Positions 40,008-54,322 of a stretch of 64,000 nt of DNA are shown here, one piece after another. Both the position numbers and the translations under genes were made by a program. The notes under the pieces are model-generated. The model was not told the DNA's origin. It ran no database searches and worked only from the letters and a program-made list of their open reading frames with translations. Position 1 is the stretch's first letter. Each line of letters opens with the position of its first letter. This DNA is from Sapria himalayana. Lineage: Eukaryota; Streptophyta; Magnoliopsida; Malpighiales; Rafflesiaceae. The stretch spans positions 1 to 64,000 of the forward strand of contig JAREIK010012055.1 of the NCBI GenBank assembly GCA_029783825.1. The letters are read 5' to 3'.

Positions 40008-43000
40008 TAAAAAATATCAAAAATAATTTTTTTTATTTCATTATTTAAATAAAACCTATAAACCACTAAATACCTAAAAACATAAATCGCTAAATTCATA
40101 AACGAGAATACCTCTAAATACTTAAACTATTAAACTGGTATACATTAATAATAATTCATAAATCTCATTTTAATTTTTATTCAGTATAATTTTATATTTT
40201 TATTTTAATTATTTATTAGTTTTTTTTATAGAAATATTTATTACAAAATAAATTAATAGTGAGATGGATCTAATTTAAATTAAACCAGTATCCCTAAATA
40301 ATAAATAATAAATCTCATTTTTTATTATAATTTTAAATATTTATTTTAATTATTTATTTGTTTATTTATATATAAATATTAATTAGAAAATAAATTATGA
40401 GTTAGAAAAATATAATTTATATAAATTATTTTTCATCATAAAAATATAGATAAACTTATTAAAAAAATTTAAAAAAAAATTATATTATAGTAATATATTT
40501 TTCTTTGCTTCTGAATCATTTTAAGTTTTGTAATTATATAGTAATAGAAAGTTAAATCAGTAAACTCCTAAACCACATAATGCCTAAATACATAAACCAT
40601 TAAACTACTATATACTACTTAATAATTAATAAATCTAATTTTTATTTCTATTTATTATAATTTTAACGATTCATTTTAATTATTTATTAGTTTATTTTTA
40701 TAGAAATATTTATTACAAAATAAATAATGAGTGCTACAAATATAATTTAAATAATTTATTTTTAATGAAAAAATATATATACGCATATAAAATAAGTAAA
40801 AAATTAAAAATTTAAAATTATTATCCAGTAATATATTTTACTTTAATTTTGAATCAATTTGGGTTTTGTAAATATTTTTTAATTAATTTCTATCATTTTA
40901 TTAATAGTTTATTAATTTAATTTATGATCATTATTATAATATCTAACAATAAAATTATTTATATTGAATTTATATATTATTTAATTATTAAAATTATTAT
41001 AACTAAATATTGTATTCACATTTCAAAAAATTGTAAATATTATTATATTTTCAAAGGTTATAACCTAAGAAAATGATAACAAATTTTAGAATTTTTTTTT
41101 GTTATTTGATTTTTTTATATAAAACCTATAAACCACTAAAAGCCTAAAAACATAAATCGCTAAACTCCTAATGACAAAACATTTAAATAGTTAAACTATT
41201 AAACTAGTATGCATTAATAATAAATCTTAAATCTCATTTTAATTTTTATTCAGTATAATTTTAAATTTTTATTTTAATATTTTATCAGTTTATTTTTATA
41301 GAAATATTAATTACTAAATAAATTATTATCGAGACATATCTAATTTAAATAATTTATTTTTCATCAAAAAAAAGAGGCAGAATTTTAAAAACAACCATTT
41401 ATTATTAAGCAATATATTTTATTTTTATTTTGAATCATTTTAGATTTTGCAATTATATTTTAATTTATATGATTCTTATTAATAATAGTTTTTAATTTTT
41501 TATTGATCATTATTATAATATGTATTAATAAAATTATTTATATTGAGTTTACATTATATATAATTATTAAGAATATTATAACTAAATATTATATTCACAT
41601 TTAAAAAAAATTAAAAATTATTATATTTTCAAAGGTTAATGTTTGAAAATTAAAAAAAATCAAAAAATTAAATTTTTTATTTTTTCATACTTTAAATAAA
41701 AACTATAAATCACTAAAGGCCTAAACACTTAAATCACTAAATCCTAAAACACATAAATACTTAAACCATTAAACTAGTATATCCTGAATAATAAATAATA
41801 AATTTTTATTTTATTTGTATTCATTATAGGTTTAAATATTCATTTTAATTATTTATTAGTTTATTTTTATAGAATTATAAATTAAAAATAAATTACGAGG
41901 AAGACAAATATAATTTAAATAATTTACTTTTAATAAAAAAAATCTAAACTTATAAAAAGAAGCAAAACATCAAAAAAATTATTATTTAATAATATATTCT
42001 ATATTGATTTTGAATAAATTTATGTTTTGCAAATATATTTTAAATAAAATCTTTCTTATTAATAATAGTTTATTAATTTATTTTTTGATCATTAATATAA
42101 TATCTATCAATATAATTGATTATATTGAATTTACATGATATATAATTATTAAGATTATCATAACTAAATATAGTATTCACATATAAAAAAAATTTAAAAA
42201 TTTTTATATTTTCAAAGGTTCTAACCTTCAAAAATGATAAAAAATAACAAAAATAATTTTTTTGTTATATCATTGTTTTAATAAAACTTATAAACCAATA
42301 AATGCCTAAATACATAAATATCTATACTCTTAAACCCCGAAACCCCTAAATAATAAATAATAAATCTCATTTTTTTTAATTATAATCTTAAATAATAATT
42401 TTAATTATTTATTTGTTTATTTATATATAAATATTAATTACAAAATAAATTGAGCTTGAAAAAAATAATTTATATAAATTTGTTTTCATAAAAAAATTAT
42501 AGATAAACTTTAAAAAAAAAAATTCAAAACAAAAAATTATTATATAGTAATATATTTTGCTTTGCTTTTGAATCATATTAAATTTTGTAATTATTTTTTA
42601 ATTAATATCTATCTTATTAATAATAGATTATTAATTTATTTTTTTGATCATTATTAGAATATTTATCAATAAAATTGTTTATATTGAATTTACATGATAT
42701 ATAATTATTAAGATTATTATAACTAAATATTATATTTACATTTGAAAATAATTTAAAAATATTTTTATTTTTAAAGGTTATCATCATTGAAAATGAGATA
42801 AAATAACAAAAATAAATTTTTTGTTATTTTATTGTTTATATAAAACCTATAAACTAATAAATGCCTAAATGCTTAAATCATTAAACTCCAAAACCCAAAA
42901 ACCCTTTAATACTTAAACATTGAAACCATCTTTAAAGGTTTAAGTATTTATAAATAATATATAAATATCTATCAATAAATAATAGTTTATTAATTAATTT

Positions 43001-43860
43001 TTTGATCATTATTATATTTATATTTATTTTATTAATATCTATCAAAAAAATTGTTTATTTTTAATATACATGATATATAATTATTAAATTTATTATAACT
43101 AAATATTGAATTCACATTTCAAAAAAATTAAAAATTATTATATTTATAAAGGTTATAACCTTCAAAATTGATAACAAATTTGAAAAATAAATTTTTTGTT
43201 ATTTTATTATTAAAATAAAACATATAAACTACTAAATGCCTAAACACTTAAATCACTAAACTCCTAAACTCCTAAATACTTAAACAATTAAACCGGTATA
43301 CACTAAATAATTAATCATAAATCTCATTTTTATTTTTATTCATTATAATTTTAATATTCATTTTAATTATGTATTAGTTTATTTTTATAGAAATATTAAT
43401 TGCAAAATAAAATTATGAATGAGAAAAATATAATTTAAATAATTTATCTTCATCAAAAAAATTTATAAGCGTCAAAAAAGAATCAAAAATTTAAAAATAA
43501 AAAATTATTATTTATTAATATATTTTACTTTGATTTTTAATCATTTTAGGTTTTGCAAATATATTTTAATTAATATCTATCTTATTAATAATAGTTTATT
43601 AATCTATTTTATGATCAGTATTATAATATCTATCAATAAAATTATTTATATTGAATTTACATGATATTGAATTTTTATGATTATTATAATTAAATTTTGT
43701 ATTAATATTTGAAAAAAAATTAAAAATTATTATATTTTCAATTGTTAAAACCTTGAAAATGAGAAAAAATCATAAAAAAAAATTTTTGTTATTTAAATTT
43801 TTAAATAAAACATATAAACCACAAAATACCTAAATACTTAAATTACTAAACTCCTAAACC

Positions 43861-46322
43861 TTGATACTGCGGCACCACACACATATAGCGACGGACCACA
43901 GTACCCACGTGCACATATTCTTATCCATTTTGGTATAGCATTTAGAGCGGCCAACAAGTACTCGAAGCAGCCATAAGTATGGGCCACCATCTTGTAGAGG
44001 GCCCCACTAGCAAGCAGGGATGATAACATTCAGACAACAGACGAGACCGAGCAAAGTGGTCGGGAGTAAACCCAGGAGTAGCTAGTAGTGGGTCCCACTA
44101 GCCCTATCAGGAAGCATAATGGGCCACCCAACCGTCGCCCAACAGAAGTAGCAGGTAATCCATGATTAATTAGAGAGCTGACAAAATCCGAAGCATCATT
44201 AAGCAGGTCCAGTAAGTAATGGAGTCCAGATTAGCAAATTGGGAGCGAAAGATTCAAACTTGTAGTTTATGTTTGTAGTCTTATTTGTATTTTGGACTTT
44301 GTATGCACCATGTACTTGTAGAGACGGATCATGAAATACTCACACACACATTCTTGTCTATTATCTATGTAGCATGCAATGAGGGCAACTGGACCCATGA
44401 GTATATCTAAGTTGGGCCCACTAATGCATTTTGTAAATACACATTAGGCAATGCTATAGTCTCGGGAGCAGAAGACCATTTTTATAGCATTTTGTAATTT
44501 TACTTGTATTCTAGCTTGGTTGTACGCGTAGATAATTAGACTATGAGATGGACCTCGTCACATATGCACAGTGATGCATGCATATTTTTTGATATTTTGT
44601 CGGTGCAACAAACAGCCACTTCTTGGAGCTAGAGGAGGAAGCATTATAACACAAGAGATACTCTTTTGAGGATCATTGGAGCAAAAAAATGTGGAATTCA
44701 GAGGTGAGAATGAATTGACAAGTGACATAGATATGGACTTGTAGATTTATGGGTATTTAGTTTACATGTATTCTATTTCATAGCAATGACATAGGCAAAA
44801 GCTTGATGCTGCATGTCACACACATGCACAATCTTATATTTGCATAGTTTAAATATGGTGCATCATTCAGGTTCCTCCAAAAGGCTTCGAAAAATCTGAA
44901 TGGAAAAGATGCAGTGCACATAATGACTCAAAGCCAACTCTGAAGTTCGGGAATGCCAGGTGATTTTAGTTGTATTGGTACGCTTGGAATTATTAGGCAT
45001 TATGTTTTTTTATGTATTTTATGCATAGAATCATTAAGGTGCATAGGATTTGGTGGGCTAGCCTAATTTAGTCAGCTTTTTAGTCCTTTGTAAGTTGCGT
45101 GCCAAAATGATAAATAAAGTGTGCATTTTCGAAAAAAAAAATATAAACCATAAACCCTAAACATTAAATCCTAAACCTTAAACCATAAACTATAACCCTA
45201 ACCCATAAACCCTATATTCAAAATCTAATGTTTTGCACTTTTATAATCAAATGACTAAGTGTTAAATTTAAATTGAAATTCACAACTTTTAGGAATGTCA
45301 CAGATTTATCTTTTTGTATATGTAACACAAAGTCATGACTCAAGGGGTGAGTTATGGATTCAGTCACTTTCTTGCTTTAGATTATTGTAGCATTAGCAAA
45401 GGTCATGATTGTATATTTTGTCTCTAAAACACAAAATCATATTGATGAGAATATGCCATAACTTGTGTCTCTCTGTTGAACATATTGTTATGGCACTAAG
45501 AATGATAATGAATACATATTTAATCACTATAATACTGGGTCACAGTATTGGATATGACCAAGGGTTGTGCATTTTATCTTTATATTGCAAAGTCATTCCA
45601 CTTGGAATGATTCTAACTTTGGACATTCCTCATGAGCAAAATTCATGACCCTAGAAATAGTTAAAGCTCGAGTACTACTCTTTATAACTTTCTATAGCTA
45701 AAATTCTTGGGATTGGAAATATCACTAAGGCCTTTTCCTTTGATTTGTGACCTCAAGTGTCAATATGCAAGACTAATATTTTGAGCAATGATTAAAACCT
45801 TTTATACATTTGAATCTGATTCATTTACACCTTTTTGGGTATTGTGAGCTTGTATACATAACTCATTTAATATAAAAAGAAAGAAATGATACTTTTCATA
45901 TCCATTAGGATATAAAAAGGGGGCTTAGACATGCCAATAAAATAAATTTTTTGATTCTTGATTGAAAGAGAGCCCATACTTATTGCCCTACTCAAGCCGC
46001 CCTGGGGCTAGTTTTTTCTAATTGGCTACAAGGTGGTTATTTTTTTAGAGGTGAACTATGTTTCAAAAAAATTTCTTTGAGTGTGTGCATGAGAGATATT
46101 TTAAAAGAAATTACAATAATCAATATAAATAGCATACTCAACAACTAGCTATTTGAACACATAGGGGTACAACTTTGGTTTAGTCTGTTAGCGTACATGA
46201 GTCAAATTACCTTCGATAGCCCAGTGATTCAAAATCAAATATGATGAGACAAAATAGTGATAAAGTAAAAGCTCCTATTATTTTGGTTAGAGCTTTAGCA
46301 ATCATTCTAGTGTTGAGAGAGG
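43861..46322 (+). mobile_element. Chimeric passenger segment, copy D (most complete)
   Basis: Starts at TGATACTGCGGCACC after the satellite and ends at CACTAGTGTTGAGAG-like sequence before GGAACAAAATAAATTATTTAA satellite. The moderate-GC block is 43861-45131, with AATAAA at 45113-45118, an A tract at 45132-45141, the telomere-like block at about 45145-45225, and the AT-rich block to 46322. It keeps segments missing in A, B or C, so it is the best reference copy. The TTG-started frame at 45409-45648 is shared by all copies. A frame at 43838-44029 (minus) is shared with A but broken by stops in B and C. Confidence 0.78.
45105..45228 (+). repeat. AATAAA, A tract and telomere-like repeat (copy D)
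   Basis: AATAAA at 45113-45118, then a 10-A tract at 45132-45141, then AAACCCT-, AAACATT-, AAACCTT- and AAACCAT-type 7-bp units. Confidence 0.7.
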
Positions 46323-46758
46323 AACAAAATAAATTATTTAACTTATTCAGTATAATTTTAAATTTTATTTTAATTATTTATCAGTTTATTTTTATAGAAA
46401 TATTAATTAAAAATTAAAATATTAGTGAGACAGGTATAATTTAAATAATTTATATTTCATCAAAAAAAATATAAGCTTATAAAAATAGGCACGATTTTAA
46501 AAACAAAAATTTATTATTTAGTAAAATATTTTATTTTGATTTTGTATCATTTTAGATTTTGCATTTAAATTTTAATTTTTATCATTATTTTTAATTATGG
46601 TTTATTAATTATTTATTGATCATTATTATAATATCTATTAATAAAATTATTTATATTGAGTTTATATTATATATAATTATTATGATTATTATAACTAAAT
46701 GTTATATTCATATTTAAAAAAAATTAAAAATTATTATATTTTCAAAGGTTATAACCTT
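46323..46758 (-). repeat. AT-rich satellite array, reverse block 4 (short)
   Basis: The single reverse partial monomer begins at the junction shared with copies A and C and ends at its palindrome (near 46745), where the array turns round. Confidence 0.85.
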
Positions 46759-46766
46759 CAATCTAA
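46752..46766. other. Array orientation switch 4 (reverse to forward), at the palindrome
   Basis: The reverse array runs into its palindrome (GGTTATAACCTTCAA). After the shared bases TTCAA it continues as a forward monomer (TTCAATCTAAGTAATTTTAA, compare 29671-29690). The turn is therefore at the palindrome arm with about 5 bp of shared sequence. Confidence 0.8.
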
Positions 46767-49700
46767 GTAATTTTAATGATAGATATTATAATAATGATCA
46801 AAAAATAAATTAATAAACTATTATTAATAAGATTGATAGCAATTAAAATATAAATAAAAACCTATAATGATTCAAAATCAAAGCAAAATATATTACTAAA
46901 TGATAATTTTTTGTTTTTAAATTTTTACTTCTTTTTATAAGCTTATATTTATTTTTTGATTAAAAATAAATTATTAAAATTATATTTGTTTCACTCTTTA
47001 TTTCTTTTGGAATTAATATTTCTATAAAAAATAAACTAATAGAAAATTAAAATGAATATTTAAAATTATAATATTTAAGAATTAAAATGAGATTTATGAT
47101 TTATTATATATGGTATACTGGTTTAATGGATTGTTAATTTAGGGGTTTTGTTGTTTAGGAGTTTAGCAATCTATTTTTGTATGCATTTAGTGGTTTATAG
47201 TTTGTATTTATATAATGAAAATAAAAAAAATTGATTTTATCTGATTTTGAAAGGTTATAACCTTTAAAAATAAAAAAATTTTTAAATTTTTTGAAATGTG
47301 AATACCATGTATAATTATATTAATCTTACGAATTATATATCATATAAATTCAATTTAAACAATTTTAATTATAGATAGTATAATAATGATCGGAAATTAA
47401 ATTAATAAACTATTATTAAAAATATAAATATTAATTAAAATATATTTATATAACACAAAATGATTCAAAATCAAATCAAAATATATTACTAAATAATAAT
47501 ATTTAATTTTCAAATATTTTTTTCTTTTTATAAGATTATATTTTTTATTGATTAAAATTAAATTATTTAAATAATATTTGTCTCACTCAAATTTTATTTG
47601 TAATTAATTTTTCTAAATAATTAAACTATAAATAATTAAAAAGAATATTTAAAATTATAATAAATAGAAATAAAAATGTGATTTATTATTTATTATTTAT
47701 TAAGTAGTATATAGCTATTAAAAGGTTTATGTATTTAGGGGTTTGGGGGTCTATGAACTTACTGATTTAATTAAGTAAGCATTTAATGTTCTATAGGTTT
47801 TATTTTAAAAATGAAATAACAAAAAAGTTATTTTTATTATTTTTTCTCATTTTTTAACGTTATAACCTTTGAAAATATAATAATTTTTAAATTTCTTTTC
47901 AAAAGTGAATACAAAATATATTTATAATAATCAAAATATTTATATATCATATAAATTCAATAAAAACAATTTTATTGATAGATATTCTAATAATTATCAA
48001 AAAAAAAATTTAAAATCTATTACGAATAAGATTCATATTACTTAAAATATAATATCAAAAGCTAAAATGATTCAAAAGCAAAGCAAAATATATCACTAAA
48101 TAATAATTATTTGTTTTTAAATTTTTATGATTTTTATAAGCTTATCTCTTTTTTGATGAAAAATATTTTTAATAAATTATATTTTTAACTCATAATTTAT
48201 TTTATAATTAATAAATATATAAAAATAAAAAACTAAACAATCAAAATTAATTTTTTTAATTATAATGAAAACAAATAAAAATGAGATTTATTAATTATTA
48301 TTTTGGGTATACCGGTTTAAAGTATTATCTATATAGTGGTATCGAGATTTTGTAGTTTATTGATTTAAGTGCTTAGTCATTTAGTGGTGTATAGGTTTTA
48401 TTTAAACAATGAAATAACAAAGAAAATTTTTTTTTTTATTTTAAGACATTTTCAAATGTTATAATCTTTGAAAATATAATAATTTTTAAATTTTTTTCAA
48501 AATTGAATACTATAATTAGTTATAATATTATTTTTATTTATATATCATATAAATTAAATATAATTATTTTTATTGAAAAATATTCAAATAATGATCAAAA
48601 AATAAATTAATAATCTATAATTAATAAGATAGATATCAATTAAAATATAATTATAAAACCTAAAATGAATCAGAAGCAAAGCAAAATATATTATTATATA
48701 ATAATTTTTTATTTAGAAATTTTTTTTCTTTTAAAAAGTTTATCTATATTTTTTTTATGAAAAATAATTTATATAAATTATATTTGTGTAACTCTTAATT
48801 ATATTTTGTTATTAATATTTATATAAAAATAAACAAATAAATAATTAAAATGAATATTTAAAATTATAATGAAAAAAAATGAGATTTAGTATTTATTATT
48901 TTTTATTTAGGTTATACTGGTATAATTTAAATCAGATCTGTCTCACTAATAATTTATTTTGTATTTAATATTTCTAGAAAAATATTCTGAAAATTAATTA
49001 AAATAAAAATTTAAAATTATACTGAATAAAAATTATAATGGTATTTATGATTAATTATTTATGTTTTCCAGTTTAATGGTTTATGTATTTAGAGATTTTG
49101 TATTTTAGAAGTTTAGCGATCTAGGCTTTTAGGCATTTAGTGGGTTATAGTTTTTATTTAATCAATAAAATAAAATAAAAATTTGTAATTTTTTATCATT
49201 TTCATAGGTTATAACCTTTGAAAATATAATAATATTTAGTTATAATATTATTAATAATTATATAGGATATAAATTCAATATAAATAATTTTATTTATAGA
49301 TATTATAATAATGATCAAAAAATAAATTAATAAACTATTAATAATAAGATAGATATTAATTAAAAAATATTTACAAAACCCTAATTGATTCAAAATTATA
49401 GTAAAATATATTACTGGATAATAATTTTTAATTTTTAAATTTTTACTTCTTTTATAAGCGTATATATTTTTTTTGATTAAAAATAAATTATTTAAATTAT
49501 ATTTGTCACATTAATAATTTAATTTATAAAAATATTTCTATAAAAATAAACTAATATATAATTTAAAATGAATATTTAAAACTATAATAAATAGAAATTA
49601 ATATTAGATTTATTAATTAATATGTATTATATCGCAATTTAATGGTTTATGTATTTAGGTGTTTACTTATTTAAATGTGTATGCTTTTAGTGGATTATAG

Positions 49701-52700
49701 GTTTTATTTGAAAAATAAAATAACAAAACATTTATTTTTATTATTTTTTCATATTTTCAAAGGTTACCTATGAAAATATAATAATTTTTAAATTTTTTTC
49801 AAAAGTGAATTCAATATTTAGTTATAATAATCATTATATTTATATATGATATAAATTCAGCATAAACTATTTTAGTGATAAATATTCAAATAATGATCAA
49901 AAAATAAATTAATAAAAATATTATTAATAAGATATATATCAATTAAAAAATAATCACAAACATAAAATGATTCATAAGCAAAAGAAAATATATTACAATA
50001 TAATAATTTTTTGTTTCGAATTTTTTTTTATTTTAAAAAGTTTATCTATATTTTTTTGATTAAAAATAATTTACATAAATTATATTTGTCTAACTCATAA
50101 TTTATTTTTTAATTAATATTTATATAAAAATAAAAAATTAATAATTAAAATGAATATTAAAAATTATAATGAAAAAAAGATGAGATTTATTATTTATTAT
50201 TTAGGGTATACTGGTTTAATTTAAGTTAGATATGTCTCGCTAATAATTTATTATGTAATTAATATTTCTATAAAAATAAACTGATAAATAATTAAAATAA
50301 AAATTTGAAATTATATTAGAATAAAAATTAAAATGAGATTTATGATTTATTTTTAATGTATACCAGTTTAATGGTTTTGAGATTTAAAATTTCTAAAATG
50401 TGAATACAATATTTAGTTATAATATTATTAATAATCATACATCATATAAATTCAATATAAACAATTTTATTGATAGTTATTATAATAATGATCAAAAAGT
50501 AAATTAATAAACTATTATTAATAAGATAAATATTAATAAACTATTAATAATATGATAGATATTAAATAGTAAACTATTAAAAATGATGAAAAATTAAATT
50601 GATTCAAAATAAAAGTAAAATATATTACAGAATGAATATTTTCAATTTTTAAATTTTACTTCTTTTATAAGCATACATATATTTTTTGATAAAATAAAAA
50701 TTATTTAAATTATATTTGTCTTACTCATAATTTATTTTTTAATAAATATTTCTATAAAAAGAAACTAATATATAATGAAAATTATAATAAATTGAAATAA
50801 AAATTAGATTTCTTAATTATTTAGTATATAGCTATTTAATGGTTTATATATTTAGGCATTACGGGGTTTAGAAGTTTACTTATTTAACTGTGTATGCATT
50901 TAGTGGTTTATAGGTTTTATTTAAAAATTAAAATAACAAAATTTTTATTTTTATTATTTTTTGATATTTTCAAAGGTTATAACTTTTGAAAATATAATAA
51001 TTTTTAAATTATTTTCAAAAGTAAATTCAATATCTAGTTATAATAATCATTATATTTATATATCATATAAATTCAATATAAACAATTTTAGTGATAAATA
51101 TTCTAATAATTATCAAAAAATAAATTAATAAAAAATTTTTAATAAGATAGATTTGAATTAAAATATTATTACAAAACATAAAATGATTTAGAAGCAAAGC
51201 AAAATATATTACTATATAATAATTTTTTGTTTTAAATTTTTTTTTCTTTTAAAAAGTTTATCTATAATTTTTTGATGAAAAATAAAATATATAAATTATA
51301 TTTGTTTAACTCAATTTATTTTGTAATTAATGTTTATATATAAATAAACAAATAAATAATTAAAATGATATTTATAATTATAATGAAAATAAAATAAGAT
51401 TTATTATTTATAATTTAGGGATACCGGTTTAATTTAAGTTAGATATGTCTCACTAATAATTTATTTTGTAATTAATATTTCTATAAAAATAAACTGATAA
51501 ATAATTAAAATAAAATTTTAAAATTATACTGAATAAAAATTAATATGAGATTTATTATTTATTATTAATGTATACCAGTTTAATGGTTTAACTATTTAAA
51601 GGTTTTGTCGTTTAGTATGTTAGTAATTTATGTTTTTTTGGCTTTTAGTGGTTTATTAGTTTTATTTTAAAATTAAAATAACAAAAAATTTATTTTTATT
51701 AATTTTTGATTTTTTCAAAGGTTATAACCGTTGAAAATATATTAATTTTAAATTTTTTTAAAAAGTGAATACAATCTTTAGTTATAATAATCATTATATT
51801 TATATAGCAAATAAATTCAATAAAAATAATTTTTTTGATAAATATTCTAATAATAATCAAAAAATAAATTAATAATCTATTATTAATAAGATATATATCA
51901 ATTAATATATAATTGCAAAACCTAAAATGATTAAGAAGCAAAACAAAATATATTACTATATAATAATTTTTTTATTTAAAATCTTTTTTCTTTTAAAAAG
52001 TTTATCTATAATTTTTTGATGAAAAACAATTTATATAAATTATATTTGTCTAACTCAAATTATTTTGTAATTAATTTTTATATATAAATATTCAAATAAA
52101 TAATTAAAATGAATATTTAAAATTATAATTAAAAAATGAGATTTATTATTTATTATTTAGGGATACCAATTCTATTTAAATTAGATTAGTCTTACTAATA
52201 ATTTATTTTGTCATTATTATTTCTATAAAAATAAACTGATAAATAATTAAAATAAAACTTTAAAATTATACTGAATAAATATTAAAATGAGATTAATGAT
52301 TTATTATTAATCTATACCAGTTTAATTGAATAAGTATTTAGAGGTTTTGTCATTTAGGAGTTTATCAATTTATGTTTTTAGACTTTTAGTGGTTTATACG
52401 TTTTATTTAAAAAATTAAATAACAATAAATATATATTTATTATTTTTAAAAATTTTAAAATGTTATAACCTTTCAAAATATAATAATTTTTAATTTTTTT
52501 TCAAAAGTGAATAGAATCTCTAGTTATAATAATCATTATATTTATATATCATATAAATTCAATATAAACAATTTTATTGATAAATATTATAATAATGATC
52601 AAAAAATATATTAATAATATATTATTAATTAGATAGATTTCATTTATAAAAAAGATAGATATCAATTAAAATATAATTATAAAACCTAAATGATTCAGAT

Positions 52701-53729
52701 TCAAAGTAAAAGATATTACTATATAATAATTTTTTGTTTAGAAATTTTCTTTTCTTCTAAAAAGTTTATCTATAATTTTTTAATGAAAAATAATATATAT
52801 AAATTATATTTGTCTAACTCAATTTATTTTGTAATTAATATTTATATATAAATAAACAAATAAATAATTAAAATGAATATTTAAAATTATAATGACAAAA
52901 AAATAAGATTTATTTATTTTTATTTATTATTTAGGGATACCGGTTTAATTTAAATTAGATCTGTCTCACTAAAAATTTATTTTATAATTAATATTTATAT
53001 AAAAATAAACTGATAAATAATTAAAATAAAAATTTAAAATTATACTGAATAAAAATTGAAATGCGATTTATGATTTATGATTTATTATTAATGTATACCA
53101 GTTAAATGGTCTAAGTATTAAGAGGTTTTGTCGTTAGAAGTTTAGAGATTTATATTTTTAGGCTTTTAGTGGTTTATATGCTTTATATAAAAAAATAAAA
53201 TAACAAAAAAATTTATTTAATTTGTTATCATTTTCATAGGTTATAACCTTTGAAAATATAATAATATTTACAATTTTTTGAAATGTGAATACAATATTTA
53301 GTTATAATAATATTAATAATTATATATCATATAAATTCAATATAAATAATTTTATTGATAGATAATATAAAAATGATCAAAAATTAAATTAATAAACTAT
53401 TAATAAAAAGATAGATATTAAATAAAAAATATTTACAAAAACAATATTGATTCATAATTAAAGTAAAATATATTACTGGATAATAATTTTTAATTTTTAA
53501 ATTTTTACTTCTTTTATAAGCGTATATTTTTTTTATTAAAAATAAAAAAATAAAATTATTTTTGTTGCACTCATACTTTATTTTGTAATAAATATTTCTA
53601 TAAAAATAAACTAATAAATAATTAAATGAATATTTAAAATTATAATAAATAGAAATAAAAATTAGATTTATTAATTATTAAGTAGTATATAAAAGTTTAA
53701 TGGTTTATGTATTTAGGCATTACGGGGTT

Positions 53730-54322
53730 TAGAAGTTTACTAATTTAACTATGTATGCATTTAGTGGTTTATAGTATTTATTTAAAAAATAAAATAAAAA
53801 AAAATTATTTTTGTTATTTTTTGATATTTTCAATGCTTATAACCTTTGAAAATTTTTATATTTTTTTCAAAAAGTGAATAAATATTTATGTATAATAAAA
53901 TAAAATATCAAAGCTTATAAAATAATATAGAAATAATTTATGTTTAGAAGTTTACTAATTTAATTGTGTATGCATTTAGTGGTTTATAGTTTTTATTTAA
54001 AAAATAAAATAAAAAAAAATATTTTTATTATTTTTTGATATTTTCAAAGCTTATAACCTTTGAAAATTTTTATATTTTTTTCAAAAAGTGAATAAATATT
54101 TATGTATAATAAAATAAAATATCAAAGCTTATAAAATAATATAGAAATAATTTATGTTTAGAAGTTTACTAATTTAATTGTGTATGCATTTAGTGGTTTA
54201 TAGTTTTTATTTAAAAAATAAAATAAAAAAAAATATTTTTATTATTTTTTGATATTTTCAAAGTATATAACCTTTGAAAATTTTTATATTTTTTTCAAAA
54301 AGTGAATAAATATTTATGTATA
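53730..54322 (+). repeat. 214-bp tandem sub-repeat, about 2.7 copies
   Basis: A hybrid unit with the palindrome and a shortened 8-bp block repeats with exact 214-bp spacing (53875-54088 and 54089-54302, plus partial copies on both sides). The two full units differ by only about two bases, near the palindrome (AAAGCTTATAACC versus AAAGTATATAACC). It is far more alike than neighbouring monomers and therefore recent. Confidence 0.92.

Larger units (their letters stand above)
30232..43860 (-). repeat. AT-rich satellite array, reverse block 3 (longest reverse run)
   Basis: About 22 reverse monomers. Palindromes lie near 30580, 31145, 31740, 32340, 32950, 33945, 34545, 35140, 35880, 36485, 37085, 37670, 38265, 38865, 39445, 39985, 41055, 41630, 42215, 42775, 43145 and 43735. 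Truncated or fused monomers are near 33523 and 40545. The final 370- and 590-bp spacings before copy D mirror those beside A, B and C. Short hydrophobic reading frames at 33333-33557 and 38056-38244 are satellite translations, not genes. No gene is seen in this 13.6-kb stretch. Confidence 0.88.
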
